This document shows positions 17,943-27,941 of a DNA stretch of 64,000 nt, one piece after another. This DNA comes from an uncultured Bacteroidales bacterium (lineage in GTDB: Bacteria > Bacteroidota > Bacteroidia > Bacteroidales > UBA932): NCBI GenBank assembly GCA_947168525.1, contig CAMVMG010000001.1, positions 62,001 through 126,000 on the forward strand, in the 5' to 3' direction. The notes under the pieces were generated by a model. It searched no databases and was not told the origin of the DNA. It worked only from the letters and a program-made list of their open reading frames with translations. A program made the translations under genes and the position numbers. Position 1 is the stretch's first letter; the number at the start of each line of letters is the position of its first letter.

Positions 17943-18590
17943 TTACAAGATGCGGGGGAGGTCGGCGAAGCGGTCTACCACGGCGCTGGCACCGGCGGCG
18001 AGCAGGTCTTCGCGGTTGCTGTTCCCATAGGAGACGCCGCAGGTGCGGCAGCCGGCACGGAGCCCCATCAGGATATCCACCGGCATGTCTCCCACCACCC
18101 AGGCGTCATCGGCCTTCACGGCCAGCGCGTCCAGCGTCATGAGTACCGGCTCCGGGTCCGGTTTGGCATGGGTCACATTATCCGCGCCGATGACCAAAGA
18201 GAAGCAGTCCAGGATGCCTGCCTCCGAAAGGAACTCCTTCAGCGACCGGGAAGAACGGGACGACGCGACGCTCAGGATGTACCCTTGGCGCCAGAGCTTC
18301 AGGATGGTTTCCTTCACCCCCGGGAACAGCTCTACCTGCATGCGGGAGCGGTTCTCCTGGAAAAAGCGCCGGTAGGTGGCCATGCATTCTTCCAGGCGGG
18401 CATCGTCAAAATCAGGGTACAATTGCCGGAAACACCCTTTCAGCGGCAGGCCGATGCAGGCCGCACACGCCTGGTCGTCCCGGTATTCCAGCCCCAGCTC
18501 CTGCATGGTGCTGTGCATGGTGGAAACGATATACCCTTGGGTGTCCCCCAGGGTTCCGTCGTAGTCGAAAATGATGAGTTTTGCTGCCAT
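17943..18590 (-). CDS. HAD-superfamily phosphatase (phosphoglycolate phosphatase-like)
   Basis: A 215-residue HAD subfamily IA hydrolase starting MAAKLIIFDYDGTLGD (nucleophile Asp-x-Asp motif I), with motif II in LSVASSRSSRS, motif III Lys in THAKPDPEP, and motif IV AWVVGDMPVDILMG. Family members remove phosphate from small metabolites; the substrate is not predictable. The ATG at 18590 is six bases from a TATCTTTG box. Its stop is three bases from R3, and R4 lies behind its promoter. Confidence 0.88.
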   Translation of the reverse strand: MAAKLIIFDYDGTLGDTQGYIVSTMHSTMQELGLEYRDDQACAACIGLPLKGCFRQLYPDFDDARLEECMATYRRFFQENRSRMQVELFPGVKETILKLWRQGYILSVASSRSSRSLKEFLSEAGILDCFSLVIGADNVTHAKPDPEPVLMTLDALAVKADDAWVVGDMPVDILMGLRAGCRTCGVSYGNSNREDLLAAGASAVVDRFADLPRIL

Positions 18591-18596
18591 GGGCTG

Positions 18597-18604
18597 CAAA
18601 GATA
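18597..18604 (-). promoter_or_regulatory. -7 box directly before the HAD phosphatase gene (near-leaderless)
   Basis: Reads TATCTTTG on the minus strand, then six bases, then the ATG at 18590. Confidence 0.55.
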
Positions 18605-18615
18605 CAAAAATATCC

Positions 18616-18668
18616 GCCATGTTGCAGCACAAACTACGCTGCAAGGCCGATTCCGGCAGCAACATGGC
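18616..18668 (-). repeat. R-type palindrome R4, inverted near-identical copy of R1
   Basis: Outer stem GCCATGTTGC (18616-18625) and GCAACATGGC (18659-18668). On the minus strand it matches R1 at 52 of 53 positions. It lies between uvrA (stop at 18676) and the HAD phosphatase promoter. Confidence 0.85.
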
Positions 18669-18675
18669 AAAGGGA

Positions 18676-21468
<2,793 letters not shown>

Positions 21469-21474
21469 AGATTA

Positions 21475-21482
21475 CAAAGATA
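21475..21482 (-). promoter_or_regulatory. -7 box directly before uvrA (near-leaderless)
   Basis: Reads TATCTTTG on the minus strand, then six bases, then the ATG at 21468. Confidence 0.55.
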
Positions 21483-21517
21483 GCACTATTTGGCTTTTTG
21501 TGCAACTGGGACGATTC

Positions 21518-21564
21518 CCAAAAAAGAGTGCCGCCGGTTTTCCGACAGCACTCTCTGTTTTTTA
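21518..21564 (-). terminator. Terminator of the acyl-CoA ligase gene
   Basis: Stem AGAGTGC (21525-21531) with GCACTCT (21548-21554), followed on the minus strand by a run of six T. It lies 15 bases after the ligase stop. Confidence 0.75.
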
Positions 21565-21578
21565 GAACGGAGCGGATT

Positions 21579-23498
21579 CTACCCCAGCGCAGCTATGTTG
21601 CGGGCATTATGGATGTCTTTGCCCTCCGGGGTGTACAGATAATCCAGCAGGTCGGCGTAATGCTCTTCCACCTTGCCGCGGACAATCTTCATGGTAGAGT
21701 TCATCATCTTGTTGGCGATGGTGAATTCCTGGTCGCAGATGCCCACGGCGGAAGGCAGCCAGCGCTCCGGGAACATGCCTTCGTGCACGCCGCCCTTCTT
21801 GTAGGAATCAACATCGGCCTGGATCAAGTCCAGCATGTAGCGCTTGCCGTCGTCGGAGGCGGGGTCCAGGCCATACTTCTGGGCGGCCTCTGCGAGGGCG
21901 GCTTTGTCCGGGACGAAGAGCGCCACGCAGTAGGGCTTCTGGTTGTTGTGCAGCACGCAGGCGTTCACCCACTTGGATGTTTCCGTAATATTGTCCTCGA
22001 AGCCCTCGGGGGAATACTTTTCACCGTCCGAGGAGATGAGCAGGCTCTTGAACCGGCCCACGACATACAGGAAGTCAGGGTCTTCCGGGCAGATGTAGCC
22101 CATATCTCCGGTATGGAGCCAGCCGTCAATCACAGTGTCGGCCGTGGCTTTGGGATTTTTCCAGTAGCCAGCCATCACGTTTTCTCCGCGGATGACAATC
22201 TCTCCACGGGTGCCGTGCGGAACCTCCTTGCCCTCTGCATCCAGGATGACGCAGTCCATGGGTTTGACAATGCGGCCGGAGGAGCCGAAGCGGGCATGGC
22301 CTTCAGAGTTGGCACAGATGATCGGGGTAGCCTCTGTGAGGCCGTATCCCTGGAACATCGGCATGCCTACGGCGCAGAAGAAGCGCTGAAGTTCGATGTC
22401 CAGCAAGGCTCCGCCGCCTACGAAGAAACGCATGCGGCCGCCGAAGCTCTCCCGGACCTTGGAGAAAACGAGTTTGTCGAACAGGCTCACGAGCGGTTTC
22501 CTCCAGAAGGTGCCGCCGGTACCTCGGTTGTAATACTCCTTGTTGTATTGAATGGCGTTGTTCAGGGCAAAGTAGAAGAGCTTTTCCGTGAAGCCGCCCT
22601 TTTTCTTGATGGCGCCTTCGATGTTTTTCTTGAAGTTGCGGGCCAGTGCCGGCACGGACAGCATCACGTGTGGACGAACTTCGCTGATGGCGACGGGGAC
22701 GTTGCGCAGGGTGGCCATAGCGTTTTTACCAATGGGGACAAAGGCGATGGCCCCGCCGTAGTACATCATGGTGTACATGCCGGCCACATGGGCGAAGCAG
22801 TGGTCCAGCGGGAGGATGATGAGCATTACCTCACCTTCGTTGATGCTGATGACCGAATTGCCCTGTTCCACGTTGGCGGTATAGTTGCGGTGCGTCAGGA
22901 GAATTCCCTTGGGATCGGCCGTGGTGCCGGAGGTGTAGGAGATGTTGGCATAGTCGTCCGGGCCGATGCTCCGGAAACGGGCTTCGAACTCTGCCCGGTG
23001 GGCATGGAGGAATTCGTCGCCCATCTTCTGAATCTCCGACATCCGGATTTCCTTGGGCTCCAGTTTTTCATAGTCGAAGGCGGTGTCGTCGAAGACAATC
23101 ACTTTTTCCACGTTCGGGCATTCCGGAAGGATGGTGCGGATTTTGGGCAAGTGGTTGCCGGAAACCAGGATCCATTTGGATTCGGAGTGGTTGATGCGGA
23201 AAACCAGGTCCTTGCCTTCTCCGAGGTTCACCGAAAGCGGAACGTCGGTGGCACCGGCATACATGGCGCCCAGCTCGGAGAGAATCCACATGGCGCGGCT
23301 CTCCGACAAGAGGGCGATCTTGTCCCCTTTCTTAAGGCCCAGGGACATCAAGCCCGCACCGATGCGGTAGGCTTCCTGGCGGGTCTGTTCCTGTGTAATC
23401 TCTTTCCACACGCCGTCCACTTTTTCACGAAGATACACGTGGTCTGCGTACTGGCGGGTATATTTCTCTACAAAATCAATGATAGTAGGTCTTTCCAT
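21579..23498 (-). CDS. Long-chain fatty acid-CoA ligase (AMP-forming)
   Basis: A 639-residue adenylate-forming enzyme that activates fatty acids to acyl-CoA. Motifs: P-loop-like YTSGTTADPKGILLTH, GYGLTEATP, the TGDMGY aspartate region, and the hinge GRFKSLLISSDGEKYSPEGFED. It belongs to the long-chain group that also includes AMP-dependent synthetases found in Bacteroidota. No signal peptide is visible. The deoxynucleoside kinase genes lie upstream on the same strand with a 12-base gap, so co-transcription is likely. Confidence 0.92.
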   Translation of the reverse strand: MERPTIIDFVEKYTRQYADHVYLREKVDGVWKEITQEQTRQEAYRIGAGLMSLGLKKGDKIALLSESRAMWILSELGAMYAGATDVPLSVNLGEGKDLVFRINHSESKWILVSGNHLPKIRTILPECPNVEKVIVFDDTAFDYEKLEPKEIRMSEIQKMGDEFLHAHRAEFEARFRSIGPDDYANISYTSGTTADPKGILLTHRNYTANVEQGNSVISINEGEVMLIILPLDHCFAHVAGMYTMMYYGGAIAFVPIGKNAMATLRNVPVAISEVRPHVMLSVPALARNFKKNIEGAIKKKGGFTEKLFYFALNNAIQYNKEYYNRGTGGTFWRKPLVSLFDKLVFSKVRESFGGRMRFFVGGGALLDIELQRFFCAVGMPMFQGYGLTEATPIICANSEGHARFGSSGRIVKPMDCVILDAEGKEVPHGTRGEIVIRGENVMAGYWKNPKATADTVIDGWLHTGDMGYICPEDPDFLYVVGRFKSLLISSDGEKYSPEGFEDNITETSKWVNACVLHNNQKPYCVALFVPDKAALAEAAQKYGLDPASDDGKRYMLDLIQADVDSYKKGGVHEGMFPERWLPSAVGICDQEFTIANKMMNSTMKIVRGKVEEHYADLLDYLYTPEGKDIHNARNIAALG

Positions 23499-23510
23499 TA
23501 GTCTTTTCTT

Positions 23511-24134
23511 TTATTGTTCTGACGGGAAGAGGCCGTACAGCTCTGCGTCAATCTTATCGGTGATATATTGGAAATCTTCCGGTTTGTTCTCGAATTTGAT
23601 CTTGTCCACGTCGACAATCAGCAGACGGGACTTATAGTTCTGGATCCAGTCCTCGTATCGCTGGTTGAGGCCGGTGATGTAGTCGATGCGGATGGAACGC
23701 TCGTATTCACGGCCGCGTTTCTGGATCTGGGCGATGAGGTTGGGAATGGAACTTCTCAGGTAGATCATCAGGTCCGGCGGGTTCACCAGCGACATCATGA
23801 GGTCGAACAGATCGCTGTAGTTCTCGAAGTCCCGGGTGGACATGAGTCCCATCGCATGAAGGTTGGGGGCGAAGATACGCGCATCCTCATAGATGGTGCG
23901 GTCCTGAATAATCACGTCCTGGTGCTTGGAAATCTCTACCACATCCTGGAAGCGCTTGTTCAGGAAATAGATCTGGAGGTTGAACGACCAGCGTTCCATG
24001 TCTTCGTAGAAGTCGGCCAGATAGGGGTTGAAATCTACGGACTCGAACTTGGGCGTCCAGCCGTAATGGGCGGCGAGCATCTTGGTGAGCGTGGTCTTTC
24101 CGCTTCCGATATTTCCGGCGATGGCGATATGCAT
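23511..24134 (-). CDS. Deoxynucleoside kinase (dAK/dGK type), copy 1
   Basis: A 207-residue deoxynucleoside kinase, which phosphorylates deoxyribonucleosides in salvage. It has P-loop GNIGSGKTT (7-15), the DRTIYED motif (substrate/catalytic region, usually DRSIYED), and a lid region KRGREYERSIR. It is a close paralogue of the next gene upstream. Specificity (deoxyadenosine versus deoxyguanosine) cannot be decided from sequence alone. The start ATG 24134 has a TATATTTG box 19 bases upstream. Confidence 0.88.
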   Translation of the reverse strand: MHIAIAGNIGSGKTTLTKMLAAHYGWTPKFESVDFNPYLADFYEDMERWSFNLQIYFLNKRFQDVVEISKHQDVIIQDRTIYEDARIFAPNLHAMGLMSTRDFENYSDLFDLMMSLVNPPDLMIYLRSSIPNLIAQIQKRGREYERSIRIDYITGLNQRYEDWIQNYKSRLLIVDVDKIKFENKPEDFQYITDKIDAELYGLFPSEQ

Positions 24135-24153
24135 GGTATAATGATTTAATTTA

Positions 24154-24161
24154 CAAATATA
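24154..24161 (-). promoter_or_regulatory. -7 box for deoxynucleoside kinase copy 1
   Basis: Reads TATATTTG on the minus strand, 19 bases before the ATG at 24134. It gives the second copy its own promoter. Confidence 0.5.
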
Positions 24162-24170
24162 GTCAATTTA

Positions 24171-24782
24171 TCAGAACAGGCCATACAGTTCTGCGTCAAT
24201 ACGGTCCGTGATGGCGGCGAAGTCTTCCGGCCGGTTCAGGAAATCCAGATTGTCGGCCTCTACGGTGATGAGCCTGCCCTTGTAGGAGGAAATCCAGTTT
24301 TCGTAGCGTTCGTTGAGGCCGGAAAGGTATTCGATGGAGATGGACTGCTCGTAGTCTCTTCCACGCTTCTGGATCTGGTACACCAGATGCTCGATGCCGG
24401 ATCGGAGGTAGATCATCAGATCCGGTTCCCGCACCACCGACATCATCACGTTGAACGTGTCCATGTAAGTGTTGTAATCCCGCTCCGAGAGGTTTCCCTG
24501 GGCGTAATTGTTGGCGACAAAGATATGGACGCCCTCGAACAGGGTGCGGTCCTGGATAATCACGTCCTTTGACTTGGAGATTTCCAGGACATCGTGCAGG
24601 CGCTGCTGCAGGAAATACATTTCCAGGGCGAAGGACCAGCGTTTGATGTCTTTGTAATAGTCGGCCAGGTAGGGGTTGTATGTGACGGATTCGAATTTTG
24701 GGGTCCAGCCGTAATGGCGGGCGAGCATGGTGGTAAGCGTGGTTTTTCCACTGCCGATATTACCTGCGATTCCGATGTGCAT
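24171..24782 (-). CDS. Deoxynucleoside kinase (dAK/dGK type), copy 2
   Basis: A 203-residue paralogue of the downstream gene with the same P-loop GNIGSGKTT, here with DRTLFEG in place of DRTIYED, and lid KRGRDYEQSIS. The start at 24782 (MHIGIAGNIG) is aligned with the other copy; the longer frame to 24833 runs into the promoter region. In organisms with paired kinases of this class, the two proteins can form heterodimers with different base specificity; whether that holds here is inference. Confidence 0.88.
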   Translation of the reverse strand: MHIGIAGNIGSGKTTLTTMLARHYGWTPKFESVTYNPYLADYYKDIKRWSFALEMYFLQQRLHDVLEISKSKDVIIQDRTLFEGVHIFVANNYAQGNLSERDYNTYMDTFNVMMSVVREPDLMIYLRSGIEHLVYQIQKRGRDYEQSISIEYLSGLNERYENWISSYKGRLITVEADNLDFLNRPEDFAAITDRIDAELYGLF

Positions 24783-24822
24783 ACATTTCGTGCTTGATTC
24801 TACAAAGTTGGCAAAATAATCG

Positions 24823-24830
24823 TAAATTTG
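24823..24830 (+). promoter_or_regulatory. -7 box for the metallo-hydrolase gene
   Basis: TAAATTTG, 22 bases before the ATG at 24853, in the divergent gap with deoxynucleoside kinase copy 2. Confidence 0.5.
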
Positions 24831-24852
24831 CAATCAAATTTCAGTTTCGCCT

Positions 24853-25557
24853 ATGCTCCATACCCGCATATTCCAATTCAATCCGCTGGGAACCAATTGC
24901 ACGGTTTTATGGACTGGAGATGCTCCAGCGTGCGCCATCGTAGATCCCGGCATGTCTTCCGAGGAAGGGGTGAAAGAACTCACCGGTTATCTGGAAGCCA
25001 ACAAACTGGTCCCGGATGCCATCCTTCTCACGCACGGCCATTTCGACCACGTCTGGGGCGTGGAAGCGCTGCTGAAACTGTACGATATCCCGGTATACAT
25101 GCATCCTGCCGACAAGCAGATCATGCTGGACGGCGCCTCTGTGTTCAAGGGAATGCAGTCTTTTAAGTCCCTTCGGCACGACTTTCCCACGGTGGATATC
25201 ACCGACGGGCAAATGCTCCAGGCCGGCGGCGCAGCCTGGAAGGTGCTTCACACGCCCGGCCATACGCCCGGCGGAGTCTGTTACTGGTCGCAGGAAAACA
25301 GTCTCCTGCTCAGCGGAGATACGCTCTTTTCCGGCAGCATCGGCCGGACAGACCTGGTGGGAGGGGACTATGACGTGCTCATGGAATCCCTGCTGCGGAA
25401 AGTGTTGACCCTTCCCGGAGAAACAGACGTAATTCCCGGCCACGGCGCCCCCACCAATATCGCCCGCGAGGCCCAGACCAATCCCTTCCTGCAGCCTTTC
25501 AACGAGCCGGAAGGGGACAACCTTGCTCAGGACGGCATCCCCATCCAAGGCATCTAG
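24853..25557 (+). CDS. Metallo-beta-lactamase fold hydrolase (glyoxalase II-like)
   Basis: A 234-residue protein with the zinc motif THGHFDH (residues 60-66), a second histidine in HTPGHTPGG, LLSGDTLFSGSIGRTD, and the final metal histidine in VIPGHGAPT. The motif set is typical of the hydroxyacylglutathione hydrolase-like subgroup; a real glyoxalase II C-terminal domain is missing, so the thiolester substrate is uncertain. It is monocistronic and converges with recJ, with an 18-base perfect palindrome in the gap. Confidence 0.85.
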   Translation: MLHTRIFQFNPLGTNCTVLWTGDAPACAIVDPGMSSEEGVKELTGYLEANKLVPDAILLTHGHFDHVWGVEALLKLYDIPVYMHPADKQIMLDGASVFKGMQSFKSLRHDFPTVDITDGQMLQAGGAAWKVLHTPGHTPGGVCYWSQENSLLLSGDTLFSGSIGRTDLVGGDYDVLMESLLRKVLTLPGETDVIPGHGAPTNIAREAQTNPFLQPFNEPEGDNLAQDGIPIQGI

Positions 25558-25567
25558 CCCGGTACAG

Positions 25568-25585
25568 TTTGTTACGCGTAACAAA
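25568..25585. repeat. Perfect 18-bp palindrome, operator-like
   Basis: TTTGTTACGCGTAACAAA in the 57-base gap between the convergent metallo-hydrolase and recJ genes. There is no T-tract, so it is not a standard terminator. It is not a match to consensus parS. Confidence 0.5.
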
Positions 25586-25614
25586 GGGAACCAGGGAGAC
25601 GGCAGAGGCTGTGC

Positions 25615-27351
25615 TTAGATAAGGTCTTCGCGCTCGCGGATGTCTTTGAGGCGGAGTTGAATGGTGGAGGAACCGCGGTAGAAGTTTTCCACAATGGAAT
25701 AGCAGATATCGATTGGGTTGCCGGCCTTGATGTAGTCGTAATAATCGGCCATGTTGAAGCCGATGGCGGCTATCTGGCGGTATGGCTGGCTTTCCTGCAT
25801 CAGGTCCAGCTTGAGGTGTACGCCGCCGGCCCCTACCTTGCGGCCGTTACCGGCATCGTAGACATCCTCTGTGAGGAACACCGGATTGCTGTTTCCGGGG
25901 CCGAAAGGCTGGAACTGCTTGAGGATACGCGTGAATTTGGGCGTAATCTGGGAGAAGTCCAGATAGCCATCTATCTCTACCACGGGAGTGAGTTCTTCCC
26001 GGGTGATGTTGCCGGACACGAAGCGGTTCATCCGTCGGCAGAATTCCTCCAGGTTCTCTTCCTTCATGGTGAGCCCCGCTGCATACACATGCCCGCCGAA
26101 ATTCTCCAGCAGGTCTGCGCAACTCTCGATGGAGGCGTAAAGGTCGAACCCCTGTACGCTTCGGGCGCTGCCGGTGACAAAGCCGTTGCTCTTGGTGAGC
26201 ACGACGGTGGGCTTGTAATAGGCTTCTACCAGACGTGACGCGACAATGCCCACAACGCCCTTGTTCCAGGTGGGATTATAGACGATGGTGACATTCTCGG
26301 TTTCCAGGGCATTCCCGCTCCGGACCATCTCCAACGCCTCCTGGGTGATTTCCCGGTCGATGGATTTTCGCTCGTTGTTGCTGTCGTTGATCTGTTCGCC
26401 GATTCGGAAGGCTGTCTGGTCGTCGGTGGCGGTGAGCAGTTCCACGGCTAGGCGTCCGCTTTCCATGCGGCCCGCCGCATTGATGCGCGGCCCGATCTTG
26501 AAAACGATATCATCGATATTGATATGCCCGGGTTCCAGCTTTGCCAGGTTGATCATGGCCAGCAGCCCCTTCCGGGGATTCTCGTTCAGGCGTTTGAGAC
26601 CGAAATGGGCAAGGATGCGGTTTTCACCGGTCATGGAAACCAGGTCCGATGCGATGGAAACCACTTGCAGGTCCAGCAGCGGGGAGAGCAGTTCCGGGTC
26701 CAGGTCATATCTCTTGACATATCCCTGGGCGAGTTTGAAGCCGACGCCGCAGCCACACAAATCGTCGAAGGGATAATGGCAGTCTTCCCGCTTTGGGTCC
26801 AGTACCGCCACGGCGGCAGGCAGCTCGTTTTCCGGCAGATGATGGTCGCAGATGATGACTTCGATGCCTTTCCCGCGGGCATATTCCACCTTGTCGATGG
26901 CCTTGATGCCGCAGTCCAGGGTGATTACCAGCTGGACGCCGTTGTCCGACGCCCAGTCCAAGCCCTTGTAGGACAGGCCGTAGCCCTCGTCGTAGCGGTC
27001 CGGGATGTAAAAGTCTACCAGCTGGGTGAAACGGCGGATGAAGGAGTACACCAGAGCCACGGCCGTGGTTCCGTCTACATCGTAATCTCCATAGACCAGG
27101 ATTTTCTGCCCCTTGACGATAGCTTCATGGACGCGTTCCACCGCCTTGTCCATGTCGGCCATCAGGAAGGGATCGTGGAGGTCTTCCAGGCGGGGCCTGA
27201 AGAAGCTTCTGGCTTCTTCGAAGGTTTGTACTCCTCTCTGGACCAATAAATTAGCAAGAACCCGGTCTATGCCGAGTTCCGTTGCCAACTGCGCCGCTTT
27301 TTCCGAATCCGCAGCCGGCTTTACTGTCCATTGCCGGTCCGAAATGCCCAT
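25615..27351 (-). CDS. recJ: Single-stranded-DNA-specific exonuclease RecJ
   Basis: A 578-residue 5'-3' exonuclease of the DHH family acting in recombination and mismatch repair. Motifs: GDYDVDG (88-94), LDCGIK, DHH at 169-171 in CDHHLPE, and the downstream DHHA1-type GGHVYAAGLTMKEE near 425. An OB-fold follows. Length is normal. The start ATG 27351 sits seven bases after a TAAATTTG box. The protein ends beside a palindrome in the convergent gap. Confidence 0.95.
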   Translation of the reverse strand: MGISDRQWTVKPAADSEKAAQLATELGIDRVLANLLVQRGVQTFEEARSFFRPRLEDLHDPFLMADMDKAVERVHEAIVKGQKILVYGDYDVDGTTAVALVYSFIRRFTQLVDFYIPDRYDEGYGLSYKGLDWASDNGVQLVITLDCGIKAIDKVEYARGKGIEVIICDHHLPENELPAAVAVLDPKREDCHYPFDDLCGCGVGFKLAQGYVKRYDLDPELLSPLLDLQVVSIASDLVSMTGENRILAHFGLKRLNENPRKGLLAMINLAKLEPGHINIDDIVFKIGPRINAAGRMESGRLAVELLTATDDQTAFRIGEQINDSNNERKSIDREITQEALEMVRSGNALETENVTIVYNPTWNKGVVGIVASRLVEAYYKPTVVLTKSNGFVTGSARSVQGFDLYASIESCADLLENFGGHVYAAGLTMKEENLEEFCRRMNRFVSGNITREELTPVVEIDGYLDFSQITPKFTRILKQFQPFGPGNSNPVFLTEDVYDAGNGRKVGAGGVHLKLDLMQESQPYRQIAAIGFNMADYYDYIKAGNPIDICYSIVENFYRGSSTIQLRLKDIREREDLI

Positions 27352-27358
27352 AATCGTA

Positions 27359-27366
27359 CAAATTTA
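27359..27366 (-). promoter_or_regulatory. -7 box directly before recJ (near-leaderless)
   Basis: Reads TAAATTTG on the minus strand, then seven bases, then the ATG at 27351. Confidence 0.5.
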
Positions 27367-27394
27367 GCAAAAATCGGGCGCAAATGCAAGGACT

Positions 27395-27892
27395 TTACAA
27401 ACAGTCTATAATGATCTCGTCGACAATTTCCTGCGGAGACAGCCCGTCGGTGTCCAGGCAGATGTGAGCAGCTTTTTGGTAAAGAGCCTCCCGTTCCTGA
27501 AGCAGTTGGGCGAGATTTCCCTGGGCCAGCGGCCGGCCTTCCCGCGCTCCTTTCAGGTGTGTCAAAAGGGTATCCAATGTGGCCTTGAGATAGATGCAGA
27601 GCGTTTTTTCCTGTAACAGGCTTACCGCTCCGGGTACGGTCACTGTTCCGCCGCCCAGCGCCAGAACCGCCGTACTTTCGGCATATTTGCCCACATTTTC
27701 CTCCAGCGCTTTTTTCTCCATACGGCGGAAGCCCTTTTCGCCCTCGCTGATAAAAATAGCCGGAATGGACCGCCCCGCCTTTTTCACGATTACATCGTCC
27801 AGGTCGATAAAAGGGCATCCCAGGGTATCGGCCAGGATTTGTCCCACCGTGGTCTTGCCGCTTCCCATGAATCCTGTCAGTGCAATGAGCAT
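27395..27892 (-). CDS. aroK: Shikimate kinase
   Basis: Phosphorylates shikimate at the 3-position in the chorismate pathway. The 165-residue protein starts MLIALTGFMGSGKTTVGQIL (Walker A), has FIDLDD (shikimate-binding Asp), FRRMEKKAL, the conserved ALGGGTV and the lid region REGRPLAQGN. The longer frame to 28309 runs antisense through parC and is rejected. It lies 49 bases downstream of parC on the same strand, probably in the same operon. Confidence 0.92.
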   Translation of the reverse strand: MLIALTGFMGSGKTTVGQILADTLGCPFIDLDDVIVKKAGRSIPAIFISEGEKGFRRMEKKALEENVGKYAESTAVLALGGGTVTVPGAVSLLQEKTLCIYLKATLDTLLTHLKGAREGRPLAQGNLAQLLQEREALYQKAAHICLDTDGLSPQEIVDEIIIDCL

Positions 27893-27941
27893 ATCCGTCT
27901 GCTTTGATTGGTGTAAGGCATACGGCCTTCCGGAACGGGGG

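Noticed and set aside
25568..25585. Chromosomal parS site
   Set aside because: The outline TGTT...AACA fits but the TCACGTGA core is replaced by ACGCGT, and the length differs.
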